NCBI RefSeq assembly: GCF_001294335.1
Contig: NZ_LGKG01000155.1
Coordinates: 4,169 to 68,168 of the forward strand
Length of the DNA stretch: 64,000 nucleotides
DNA from: Streptomyces chattanoogensis
Lineage (GTDB): Bacteria > Actinomycetota > Actinomycetes > Streptomycetales > Streptomycetaceae
Reading direction: 5' to 3'
Shown: piece by piece, positions 15,001 to 29,859 of the stretch
Layout: each line of letters begins with the position of its first letter
Numbering within the stretch: position 1 is the stretch's first letter
Translations under genes and position numbers: made by a program
The notes under the pieces: model-generated
The model's input: the letters and a program-made list of their open reading frames with translations, nothing else
Databases searched by the model: none
What the model was told of the DNA's origin: nothing

Positions 15001-17837
15001 TCCGCGGGCCGCGGCCAGGGGGCCCCGCCGGTCTGCAGGGTGAACGGGGTGGCCGCGAAGTCGATGTCGGGGTTGGTCTGCTCGGCGTGCAGGGTGGGCA
15101 CGAACTCGCCGTGCTGCAGCTGCAGTACGGCCTTGGTCAGGCCCGCGATGCCCGCGGCGGCCTCCAGGTGCCCGATGTTCGACTTGACCGAGCCGAGGGC
15201 GCACCCACCGCTCCCGGCGGCGTCGGGAGCGAAGGCCTGGTTCAGGCCGTCGATCTCGACGGGGTCGCCGAGCCGGGTGCCGGTGCCGTGCGCCTCGAGG
15301 TAGCCGATGCCGGCCGCGGACACGCCGGCGCGGTCCAGCGCATCGCGGATCAGCGCGGCCTGTGCGCGCGGGTTGGGCACGGTGTAGCCGTTGGTGCGCC
15401 CGCCGTGGTTGATGGCGGAGCCGACGATCACCGCGTGGATGGGGTCGCCGTCGGCCTCCGCCGCGGACAGCGGCTTCAGCAGCACCGCGCCGACGCCCTC
15501 GCCGGGCAGGAACCCGTCGCCGCCCGCGCCGAAGCTGCGGCAGTGCCCGTCGGTGGCGAGCATCCGGGAGCGGCAGAGCTCGACGTACGAGGAGGGGTGC
15601 AGATAGAGGTTGACGCCCCCGGCGATGGCCAGTTCGCACGCGCCGTGGCGCAGGTGCTCGCAGGCCTCGTGGATCGCGGTCAGCGACGACGAGCACATGG
15701 TGTCGATCGGCATGCTCGGGCCGCGCAGGTCCAGCAGGTACGACACCCGGTTGGCCAGCGATCCGAAGGACGTGCGCGGCGCGGGCGGCAGTCCGTCACC
15801 GGCCGGCGGGCGGTGGCGGTCGAAGCCGGTCTTGGTGATCCCGGCGAAGACGCCGACCGACGAACCGTGGCGCTCGGCGAGGCGCTGCCGCGTGTAGCCC
15901 GCGTCCTCCAGCACCGACCATGCGCTCTCGACGAACAGCCGTTCCTGCGGGTCCATGTCGGCGGCGTCGCGCGGCGCGATCCCGAAGAACGCGGCGTCGA
16001 AGCGGGCGAAGTCGTCGAGGAAGGCGCCCCACTTGCTGTAGCTGGCGCCCTGCTGCACGGCCCGCTGCGGGTCCGGTTCGTAGAAGCCGTCCAGCGACCA
16101 GCGTTCGGCGGGGATCTCGCGGACGCTGTCGCGGCCAGCGCGCAGGTTCTCCCAGAACGCCTCCAGGGTCGGGGCGTCCGGGTAGCGCCCGCTCAGGCCG
16201 ATGATGGCGATCGGCTCGTCCGCGCCGGCCGGACGCGGGGGCTTCGCCGCGCGGGCTCGGGGGCGTACGGGTGCGGCGGCCCTGACGGCAGGCGCCGCCT
16301 CCGTCGTGGCCGGGGCCGCCGCGTCGTCCAGCCAGCGGCGGCAGCCGTCCGCATGCTGCTCCGCCAGGTGACCGGCCAGGTCGTTCAGCGTCGGGTACTG
16401 GTAGAGCACCGTCTTGGGCAGGGCACCGAACCACTGCGCGAAGCGGCGGTTGAGCCGGGTGACGGCCAGCGAGTCGATGCCGAAGCCGTCGAGCGGCGCG
16501 GCGGCGTCCAGCCGGGCGGGGTCCAGCCGCACCGTCCCGGCGATCAGCTCCTTCAGCAGGGGCAGCACGCGTGCCCGCAGTTCCGCGGGCCCCGTCTGCT
16601 GCGGACCTTCTTCCTCCACGCCGCTCTCCTCGTCCATGACCAGTAGGTGTGGTGCGCCCAGCGCCAGTGCGCCGTGCAGGGCCCGCAGCGCCGTGTCCGT
16701 TCCCAGGGGGCGCCCGAAGCGTGCGGTGAGCGCGGGCACTTCTTCGGCCGGGACGCTCATCCCGCCGTCCTGCCACAGCGGCCAGCCGATCGAGACGCCG
16801 GCGCCGTGGCGTTCGCCCGCGGCGGTCAGGGCGGCGCGGTGGGCCAGGTAGGCGTCGAGGAATCCGTTCGCGGCGGCGTAGTCGGCCTGCCCGGGGTTGC
16901 CCAGCGTCCCGGCGCCGGACGAGAACGCCGCGAAGAAGTCCAGCGGCAGGCTGCGGGTGGCCTCGTCGAGGTTCACCAGCCCGGCAGCCTTCGGCGCCAG
17001 GACCCGCTGGGCGTCCTGGTGGGACTTGCGGATCATGTAGTCGTCGCTGATCAGGCCCGCCGCGTGCACCACGCCGTCGAGCCCGCCGTACGTCCGTACA
17101 AGGGAGTCGACGAGCTCCGCCACGGCGGCGGCATCGGTGACGTCCACCTGGCGGTACTCGGTCCCCGGCTGCTCGGGCACCAGGCCCGCCGGCGAGCGCC
17201 CGCACAGGACGGCCCGGGCGCCGGGTGCGTGGCGGGCGATGTCGGCGGCGACCAGCCGGCCGACGCCGCCCGCTCCCCCGCTGATCAGGTAGACGCCGTC
17301 GGCCTTCCACACCGGCTCGGGCGCCGCCGTGCGCGGGGCCGCTGCCCAGGCACGGACCTGGCGGCGGCCGTCGGTGTAGCGCACGTGGTCGTCCGCCTCC
17401 CCGGACTCCGCCCGCAGCACATCGGCGAGTTCCTCGCCCGGCGGCCACTGCGTGAACTCGATCAGCCGGCCGTGCAGCGCCGGGTCCTCCTGCGCGGCGG
17501 TGCGCAGCATGCCGATCAGACCGGCGTAGCCGTACGGAGTCCCCTCCCGGCACACGACCTGCACGGAACGGGGGCCGCCGGACGGCGGGTTCAGCAGCCG
17601 CTGGAGCTCGCCGAGCAGCCGGGTCGCCGCGTGCTCGTAGGCGGCGGCGGGCCCGTCGGCACGGCCTTCCACGAGGGCGAAGGACACGCCGGGCAGCTGC
17701 CGGCGCAGGACGGTCAGGTCCGCGTCGGGCAGGTCGCACAGCACGACCAGCCGCCGGGTTCCGGGGGCCGCGGTGCGTCCTCGGGCCGGTTCGTCGCGCC
17801 AGGCCGGCACACGAAGGATGTTTCTGCTCACGTTCAT
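1..17837 (-). CDS. Trans-AT modular polyketide synthase, second PKS of the operon (3' end outside window)
   Basis: The reading frame is open from ATG at 17837 to the left edge (at least 5,945 residues) with no internal stop. Domains in order with approximate residues: KR (180-320; TGxxGxxG-type ISGGAGGVG, Tyr in QADYAAAN); ACP (GIDSL, 454); KS (543-963, Cys in DTMCSSS); ACP (GLDSI, 1205); KS (1268-1665, DTSCSSS); DH (HHVNGRAVLP, 1854); KR (2317-2460); C-methyltransferase (LEIGAGTGG, 2760); ACP (3025); KS (3122-3545, DTMCASA); KR (4000-4145); MT (4440); ACP (4680); KS (4750-5155); ACP (5360); KS (5450-5850). Each KS keeps Cys, HGTGT and the third His. No GHSxG acyltransferase domain is present, so malonyl units must come from the free-standing AT. 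The N-terminal KR-ACP completes the module whose KS ends the previous protein. The product chain and any release domain lie beyond the window. Confidence 0.95.
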   Translation of the reverse strand, partial: MNVSRNILRVPAWRDEPARGRTAAPGTRRLVVLCDLPDADLTVLRRQLPGVSFALVEGRADGPAAAYEHAATRLLGELQRLLNPPSGGPRSVQVVCREGTPYGYAGLIGMLRTAAQEDPALHGRLIEFTQWPPGEELADVLRAESGEADDHVRYTDGRRQVRAWAAAPRTAAPEPVWKADGVYLISGGAGGVGRLVAADIARHAPGARAVLCGRSPAGLVPEQPGTEYRQVDVTDAAAVAELVDSLVRTYGGLDGVVHAAGLISDDYMIRKSHQDAQRVLAPKAAGLVNLDEATRSLPLDFFAAFSSGAGTLGNPGQADYAAANGFLDAYLAHRAALTAAGERHGAGVSIGWPLWQDGGMSVPAEEVPALTARFGRPLGTDTALRALHGALALGAPHLLVMDEESGVEEEGPQQTGPAELRARVLPLLKELIAGTVRLDPARLDAAAPLDGFGIDSLAVTRLNRRFAQWFGALPKTVLYQYPTLNDLAGHLAEQHADGCRRWLDDAAAPATTEAAPAVRAAAPVRPRARAAKPPRPAGADEPIAIIGLSGRYPDAPTLEAFWENLRAGRDSVREIPAERWSLDGFYEPDPQRAVQQGASYSKWGAFLDDFARFDAAFFGIAPRDAADMDPQERLFVESAWSVLEDAGYTRQRLAERHGSSVGVFAGITKTGFDRHRPPAGDGLPPAPRTSFGSLANRVSYLLDLRGPSMPIDTMCSSSLTAIHEACEHLRHGACELAIAGGVNLYLHPSSYVELCRSRMLATDGHCRSFGAGGDGFLPGEGVGAVLLKPLSAAEADGDPIHAVIVGSAINHGGRTNGYTVPNPRAQAALIRDALDRAGVSAAGIGYLEAHGTGTRLGDPVEIDGLNQAFAPDAAGSGGCALGSVKSNIGHLEAAAGIAGLTKAVLQLQHGEFVPTLHAEQTNPDIDFAATPFTLQTGGAPWPRPADGGPRRAGISSFGAGGANAHVIVAEYQGAKAAPATTPAPPARPVLLPLSARTAEDLRARARQLSGLLRSGAPVDLPAIAATLQTGREEMDERVCFVARTPGEWRDQLGAFLAEADPDPGPEAEGPWSRGRVRATRETLTALAEKDELRELVARWITRGDWHDLAAFWAKGMPLDWTRLHAGTDTPARVHLPPYPFAGRQFWFGPAGSERPATTPVAAASRTAASAADVERILLDALAEALQMPVAEIERRRPFADYGLDSILGVHLVHTLNTALGTALETTDLFDHGTVERLHAFIVGTYGDALHAPASPAAAAPAPEDDAVAVVGMAARYADAEDPRALWDHLMAGHDLVEPVTRWPLAQDVTCRSGSFVRGIDRFDPVFFAISGVEAATMDPQQRIFLEQCWNALEDAGYTGERLSHRNCGVYVGCYAGDYHDQLDARPPAQALWGTMGSVVASRIAYHLDLKGPALTTDTSCSSSLVALHLACRDLLAGDADMAIAGGVFLQTTPRLYESATRAGMLSPSGRCHSFDARADGFVPGEGAGAVVLKRLADARRDGDHIYGVVRGSGINQDGTTNGITAPSAASQEQLLRDVHARSGIEPGGIQLVEAHGTGTQLGDPIEFRALTRAFEGAPAGSAVLGSIKTNLGHTQFAAGIAGVIKALLALEHRQIPPSLHFHEANRAVVLDGSPFTVTTTAQSWTAPARGLRRAAVSSFGASGTNAHVVLEEHPAPWPTGADGEHAFLLSARTPAALRAVAERLLAHLDREPGLPADAVAYSLAAGRSHFAHRLAVVAAGLPDLAAHLRSWLSGTAGDTVLQGETAADPRPVGEVRALTPAALAAAYVRGEADRFADSFAPTSRRQVPLPTYPFERQRYWTDTTDTTDSTDTQDEAAAYRLRLGGEEFFLADHHVNGRAVLPGVLSLEVTRRAVTGGSFAPVGLCDVVWPEPFPVGDGGAELRVERDGDAFRVLRDGSAAHAQGRIAMPGSPAAAPLDALRARCDRRTLSRSQVRAALDAVGIRHGDRLRAIDTLAVGDGEVLARLVLPDGARDDAFALHPAMLDSAVQAVVGLYGDASGTLDAQRGAPALPFALDAADLLAPTTDRMWAHLRHTEGYAPSADRDVMKADIDVYDDSGRLCVSLRGYAFRRMAAPAGEAPRATLLAPVWDALPAVAAAPWPHPRTRVVLLGGTAEERDGLRRHYPDATVLDARAEEPADRLAERLPDGAEHLFWLAPSGPADDPDAARYDATLAVFRLVKALLADGADARELGLTLVTRQTRRLPGDTSANPAHAGVHGLAGTLAKEYPHWRIRVADIEADAPLPWPALLALPTDPRGETLAHRHGEWYRPRLLETPDPGAAAAPPEPGGVLVAIGGAGGIGTVWTEHMMRRHGARVVWIGRRPLDAAIAARQEALAAHGPKPDYLQADATDRDALRRACHEIVRRHGPVRGVLHTAIVLGDQTLARMDEDRFRATYAAKADIAVNLADAFAGQPLDFVAFFSSMQAFFKAPGQANYAAGCTFADAYAEDLSTRLDCPVKVMNWGYWAGVGVVTADGYRQRMAQLGLGSIEPDEGMAAFDALLASPYPQLALLKATDTRSIDGLHDDDSLTHPAATTPSLIGALSEHRPDRRAEIARLREQAGGHAGAMQDALVRITWALLQSLGLFRDGRSATAAEWRAVGGIEDRYERWTEHTLAVLADAGRLRREGEDRYAALDTRTGTLDDAWADWDRARQPWSADDAKRPQAILVDTTLRALTGILTGRRPATDVMFPNASLALVEGVYKNNPVADYFNDVLADTLVAYLERRLADDPSARLRILEIGAGTGGTSATVFRRLRPWAAHIEKYSYTDISKAFLLHAQREYGELAPYLDARLFNAEHPLAGQEVAPGEYDVVIATNVLHATRNIRATLRNAKAAARPHALLLLNELSDNILFSHLTFGLLDGWWRYDDPAPRIPGSPGLAPESWRRVLGEVGFRAAFVAAQGADDLGQQVIVAESDGAIRQPRPDGESAFRGTLPEARKGTVAPEEPAAPQPAVAQDAADDDRAALLAVRARDYFRGLVADTLRLPVADIRADVSFDRYGIDSILVVQLTEAVRKGLDNVGSTLFFEVRTVDGLVRHFLRTQPDALAALVGLSGTEASTDEQLPSKGVELMPAGPPRTARAPEPAEPPRGEQGMAIAIVGMAGRYPGAPDLDTFWENLLAGRDSVTEIPAGRWDHSRYYDPRRGVPGRTYSKWGGFLDGIDEFDPLFFGISPKAASMMDPQERLFLQCAHTTLEDAGYTRDALRAAARARVAEDAGDIGVFVGAMYSEYQLYGAEYSVRGEPVVVPGSLASIANRVSYYLDASGPSATVDTMCASALSAIHLACAALQRGECGAALAGGVNLSVHPGKYLMIGEGQFASSDGRCRSFGEGGDGYVPGEGVGAVLLRPLADAVADGDRILGVIRGTAVNHGGHTHGFTVPNPLAQAAVIRSAWRRAGIDPRDIGCIEAHGTGTSLGDPIEIAGLSAAFAEFTDARTFCAIGSAKSNIGHLESAAGIAGLAKLLLQMRHGTLVPSLHADRVNPEIDFADSPFVLQREAAPWPRTGGRPRLGGLSSFGAGGSNAHLVVEEYVAARAGQGLEAPSYRGEPVVVVLSAFDEERLRESAGRLRDALRTERWSSADLPGVAYTLQLGREAMTARFAVVTSALPALVDALDACALGGGLPAGAYLSPGGEQGGAARDFLTDEDFQETVVRWARRGKLAPLAEAWTSGLAVDWARLYEGPKPRKVALPGYPFARERYWYTDGLPELADTPATSGDAAQPPAAQPAAAPRPAAEAPPVTAPAVSAPPAQQAQPYELPAGDLTLHPVWEPVRLLRGSPYPSTASRVVAIGLGPDVLAELTARRPGTVVLDTGASSAEEVRNALAALGDFDHVVMRFPTAAADHGAEAQIGAQRAAIRRMFRVLKALALLRDEQRLGLTLLTSGAFDPGGSRAADPAQASLHGLIGGLAKEQPHWRIRAVDLADGEPFVADEVFALPADRRAHPLARRGGQWLRRQLLPVDATEPPAEPVLRRDGVYVLIGGAGDLGVLLSEYLIRQHAAHVVWVGRRAEDEDIRGRAAQAAAAGGRTPVYLSADACDPGALARMRDEVVRRYGRIDGVVHLAMVFSHTPLARMTERELEATLGAKVDPCVHFADVFAGQGLDFILLISSLVSFIRNSHQAHYSAACAFEDARADALRAALDCRVKVVNWGYWGNVPDELLRDVTSMGLAPIDPATAMGALERLLAGPLHQIGFMRLGRPLPVEGVLTAETLASYAPAAAAGDGATTVALPTDLAAYHSGPVPGEIDACLLRRLAAELRRAGLEEPGHGLAEWKERQGIDARFDGWLSATLRALAEHGMTDDEGRWGTSSPAAQDADACRADWAAQTPRWVAANPDLRAPLHLLDQTLPALADILCGRVRATDVLFPQGTLSLVEGVYRDNRVAGHFNAVLAEHVAAFLRARRDADPGARLRVLEIGAGTGGTTGPVLDRLAREGLDLAEYCFTDLSQAFLHSAQDTLGRGRDHLTYRIFDAARPPHVQGLDTGAFDVVIAANVLHATDTIRPALRHAKALLRGNGLLALNEISNFYLVNHLTFGLLDGWWLHDDAELRVPGSPALSPEAWQLVLEQEGFTGIRHPARDALALGQQVVVAHSDGLARSPRLLSPAPEASGPPAQPPAAPPAPAPASAARTVADVVLAELADALRMPADRIGPDRAFADYGLDSIVGVRFVQRLNEELGTDLPTTVIFDHRSVAQLAAHIVESHRPQLAVPAAPDAAAAPHRPEGREPIAIVGISGRFAQSDDTDALWQHLAAGRDLVGPVERWDLSGYGQDELSCRAGSFLDGIDRFDARFFHLTGLEATYTDPQQRLFLEQAWTAVEDAGYAGSSLDGRRCGVYVGCTGGDYSQWFEDTPPAQAAWGNAPSVVPARIAYHLNLQGPAIAVDTACSSSLVAVHLACQSLWSGETDMALAGGVSVQTTPDTYLAAGRGGMLSPTGKCHTFDAAADGFVPGEGVGVVVLRRLSDALADGDHIHAVIRGSAVNQDGATNGITAPSALSQERLIRQVHTEFGIDPAEIGMVEAHGTGTQLGDPIECQALVGAFGPAGGRDTCALGSIKTNLGHTTSAAGVASLLKVVLSLRHRQIPPSLHHYETNPAIRLTESPFHVNTTLRPWQPNVQGKRVAALSAFGFSGTNGHLVVENAPDRDERQHAPGELLFVLSGRQPEALRHRAEDLLAYLRRTPDAALGDVSYTLAAGRDHFTHRAAFVAADRDALVHQLETWLADGRNDTADRRGDTAPEHARTRYLNGEQVDFAPLFSGLDVRRTPLPTYPFQRKSYWPTAAAPSRRHPAPEAAPVQPTPDTDEATVRYQVGALLLAELSRVLMMEPDEIDPQASFSDYGVDSILTVKLVTAVNNALAVDLPSTALFEHSSLDRLTDHLVSGYGARLRPSGALVPREPEGKAKAPALPAEAPAAPGDDPADDRADDGIAVVGIAARFAQSPDAAALWAHLAAGDDLVGEVTRWDMAKELGAGAERQYGSFVDDIERFDAWFFRMSGKEATYTDPQQRIFLEECWHALEDAGYAGERLDGRGCGVYVGGSPSDYQQLIGDDAPPQTLWGNISSVIASRISYFLDLQGAALSVDTACSSSLVAIHQACQDLRLGNTSMALAGGVFVQSTPIFYRSAVRANMLSARGRCHTFDDRADGFVPGEGAGVVVLKRLADALRDGDQIYGVIRGSGMNQDGTTNGLTAPSAGSQERLLRGVHERAGIDPAGIQLIEAHGTGTPLGDPIEFEALRAAFGDAPDGGCALGSVKTNLGHTQFAAGVAGVIKVLLALRNEQLPPSLHFRRANPAITLAGSPFYVNTELRPWPAPADGPRRAGVSSFGAAGTNAHALIEQAPAVRTAGHGPRQTWLIVLSAQDDAGRRAQAERLLDHAVAHEDLDLGDMAYTLATGRRHCSHRWACVATDREQFVAALRTWLRDGRADDV

Positions 17838-17929
17838 TCCGTTCCGGGTCACTGGGCGGCCGGGCCGCCCAGTTCAGGGAGGAGGCAGGAAGAGTCGGGG
17901 GAGTCAGCGGCAGGGAGAGTCAGGGGAAA

Positions 17930-17951
17930 GCGTCAGGTCCTGCTCAGAGCG

Positions 17952-17966
<15 letters not shown>
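17930..17966. repeat. Imperfect 18-bp direct repeat over the stop of the upstream PKS gene
   Basis: The block GCGTCAGGTCCTGCTCAG (17930-17947) recurs one base apart as GCGTCAGATCCTGCTCAG (17949-17966), with one mismatch. The second copy contains the stop codon of the 3,218-residue PKS, so the last codons of that gene are echoed in the 114-bp gap before the next PKS. It looks like a small local duplication. No function is evident. Confidence 0.7.
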
Positions 17967-27608
<9,642 letters not shown>

Positions 27609-27623
27609 GGCGCGTTCTCCGTC

Positions 27624-29594
27624 CTAGGCCGACTGGGCGCCGCTGCGCCGGTCGACGACGTACAGGGGGACCCCGAGCGGGGCCCGGCGGCGGGCGTTGC
27701 CGCGCACGTACCAGTGGTGCAGCCAGACCGTCGACGCCAGGCAGACGAAGGCCTGGTTCTCCTTCGTGCCGGTCTCCTCGGGCGGGCCGGCGAAGACGCG
27801 GTCGGTGAAGCGCTTCACGAAGCGCGCGTCGAGGACGCCGATCTCCTCGAGGGTGGCGGGGTCGGTCAGCAGCTCGCGGTAGTCCGGGCGGGAGCGGACG
27901 AACGCGGCGCTGTCCGGGGCGCGGTAGGGGAACTTCCCCTTCTTGACGATCCGTTCCGGCAGCGCGTCGGCGTAGGCGCGCTTGAGCAGGTACTTCTCGT
28001 CGTACGGGTCGCCGAACCGCAGATTGACCGAGGCGGCGCGGCGGACCACGGCGGGATCGAGGAAGGGACATCGGTTCTCCACGCCGTGGGCCAGGGCCAT
28101 GCGCTCGCCCTGGGTCGAGAGCAGATAGCCGCTCAGCAGCGTGCGGAACTCCAGCCACTGGGCCTTCTGCACGGGGGTGAGCTGTGCGTAGCCGGGCTCA
28201 CCGGCCACGAGTTCCGTGAGGGCCGCGAAGGGGTCGCCCGCGTTCTTCAGCAGGCGGGCGGCGAAGCGGCCGTTCTGGAACCGCATCTGGTGGGAGAAGA
28301 GACCGGGCAGGGTCTCCTCGGTGAACTGCCGGTAGAGCCCGAGCATCCGGCGGTGGCCGTCCTCGCCGCTGAAGTGGCGCAGGTACGGGTAGAGCCGGCT
28401 CATGCGGCGCAGGCGGGTGTCGTCGTCCAGCTCGTGCCAGGTCGAGAGCAGCAGCGTGTCCTTGAAGATGCCGTAGCCGAGGAAGGCCTCGTCGGCGCCC
28501 TCGCCGCTGAGCACGACCTTGATCCCTTCGCTCCGGACGTGGCCGGCCAGCAGGTACATGGGGACGAAGGCGGTGCGGAAGACGGGCACCTCGGCATGCC
28601 GGACGGCTTCGGGGAAGGCGTCGACGACGTCCTCGTCCGTGACGCGCACGGTGGAGTGGCGGGTGCCCAGGTGTGCGGCCAGCTCGGCCTGTTCGGCCGA
28701 TTCGTCGAACTCCGCGTCCTCGAACTCGATGGAGAACGTCCGCAGCGGGCGGCCCGTTCGCTGCGCGGCGAGGTACGCGATGATCGAGGAGTCCAGGCCG
28801 CCGGAGGCATAGACGCCGACTTCGACGTCGCTGCGCAGACGCACGTCGACCGCGGCTTCGAGGTCCGCGCGGACGAGCTCGACGGCCTCCTGCTCGCTCG
28901 TGGGGGCCGGGCCCTGGGCCAGGTCGAGCGTGGCCCAGCGGCCGCGCCGGACCTCGTCGCCGCGCACGGACAGGTACTCGCCCATGGGGATCTGCTCGAT
29001 CCCGCGGTATCCGCTCTGGCCGGGCAGCGGGGTCCAGGTGGCGAAGACCGACGCCAGCTGTGCCTCGTCGAAGGCGAAGCGGAAGTCCGGGTAGGCCAGG
29101 AACGCCTTCATCTCGGAGGCGAACAGCCAGGCGCCGCGGTGCCGCGCCACGTACAGGGGCCGCTTGCCGAACCGGTCGCGCACCAGGTGCAGTTCGCCGG
29201 TGACGCTGTCGTAGAGGGCGAACGCGAAGGCGCCGTTGAAGCGGGGCAGGCAGTCCGGGCCCCAGGCGACCCAGGCGTTGAGCACGACCTCGGTGTCGGA
29301 CTCGGTGCGGAAGGCGAGGCCGCGGGCGGTCAGCTGATCGCGCAGCTCCCGGTAGTTGTAGAGCTCGCCGTTGTAGCAGAGCCAGTAGCGGCCGTCGGTG
29401 CTGCCGACCGGCTGCGAGCCGGTGGACAGGTCGATGATGCTCAGCCGTACCGTGCCCATGGCCAGCCGGTCGTCGAGGAGGCAGCCCGCCTCGTCCGGTC
29501 CGCGGTGCTCGATCTGGGCGAGCATGTCGTGGATCACGGTCTCGTAATCCTGCGGTGGCAGGGGACTTCCGTAGAAGCCGGCGATGCCGCACAT
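27624..29594 (-). CDS. Asparagine-synthase-like glutamine amidotransferase (starter-unit amidation)
   Basis: This 656-residue protein has the class II glutamine amidotransferase N-terminus MCGIAGF, where Cys2 is the nucleophile, and a C-terminal AsnB-type synthetase domain with the pyrophosphate motif SGGLDSS near residue 265. Primary-metabolism AsnB has the same fold, but this copy sits 4 nt after a lone ACP gene and 15 nt before a PKS, all on one strand. In characterised glutarimide polyketide pathways an enzyme of this type amidates malonyl-ACP to malonamyl-ACP, the source of the imide nitrogen. That role is inferred here from family and context. The adjacent ACP is the likely carrier of the substrate. 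Confidence 0.93.
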   Translation of the reverse strand: MCGIAGFYGSPLPPQDYETVIHDMLAQIEHRGPDEAGCLLDDRLAMGTVRLSIIDLSTGSQPVGSTDGRYWLCYNGELYNYRELRDQLTARGLAFRTESDTEVVLNAWVAWGPDCLPRFNGAFAFALYDSVTGELHLVRDRFGKRPLYVARHRGAWLFASEMKAFLAYPDFRFAFDEAQLASVFATWTPLPGQSGYRGIEQIPMGEYLSVRGDEVRRGRWATLDLAQGPAPTSEQEAVELVRADLEAAVDVRLRSDVEVGVYASGGLDSSIIAYLAAQRTGRPLRTFSIEFEDAEFDESAEQAELAAHLGTRHSTVRVTDEDVVDAFPEAVRHAEVPVFRTAFVPMYLLAGHVRSEGIKVVLSGEGADEAFLGYGIFKDTLLLSTWHELDDDTRLRRMSRLYPYLRHFSGEDGHRRMLGLYRQFTEETLPGLFSHQMRFQNGRFAARLLKNAGDPFAALTELVAGEPGYAQLTPVQKAQWLEFRTLLSGYLLSTQGERMALAHGVENRCPFLDPAVVRRAASVNLRFGDPYDEKYLLKRAYADALPERIVKKGKFPYRAPDSAAFVRSRPDYRELLTDPATLEEIGVLDARFVKRFTDRVFAGPPEETGTKENQAFVCLASTVWLHHWYVRGNARRRAPLGVPLYVVDRRSGAQSA

Positions 29595-29598
29595 CGGG

Positions 29599-29850
29599 TC
29601 ACCGGCTCCCGGCGGCGCGCGAGCGGGCGGCGTCGACGAGCCCGACGATGCCGTTCAGCGAGACCATGACGTTGCCGAGGATCTCGTCGCCGAGCGGCAC
29701 GCCGTACTCCCCCTCGATGTGCGCCATCAGGGAGATGTAGCCGAACGAGTCGAGGATGCCCGCCTTGAACAGGTCGGTGTCCTCGGTGATGTCCGAGTCG
29801 AACTCGAACATGAACCGCTCTTCCATGTGCTTCTTGAGTTCCTGCTTCAT
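29599..29850 (-). CDS. Discrete acyl carrier protein
   Basis: This 83-residue protein has an acyl carrier fold with the phosphopantetheine-attachment Ser in GILDSFGYISL (near residue 36). It is much shorter than a PKS module and carries no other domain. It lies 9 nt downstream of the AT-thioesterase stop and 4 nt upstream of the amidotransferase start, so it is almost certainly co-translated with both. It is the expected carrier on which malonyl is loaded by the trans-AT and amidated by the neighbouring enzyme before transfer to the first KS. Confidence 0.93.
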   Translation of the reverse strand: MKQELKKHMEERFMFEFDSDITEDTDLFKAGILDSFGYISLMAHIEGEYGVPLGDEILGNVMVSLNGIVGLVDAARSRAAGSR

Positions 29851-29859
29851 GGCTGTCCG

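Noticed and set aside
27624..29594. Primary-metabolism asparagine synthetase
   Set aside because: The fold is the same, but the gene is packed between a lone ACP and a trans-AT PKS, the arrangement of starter amidation enzymes.
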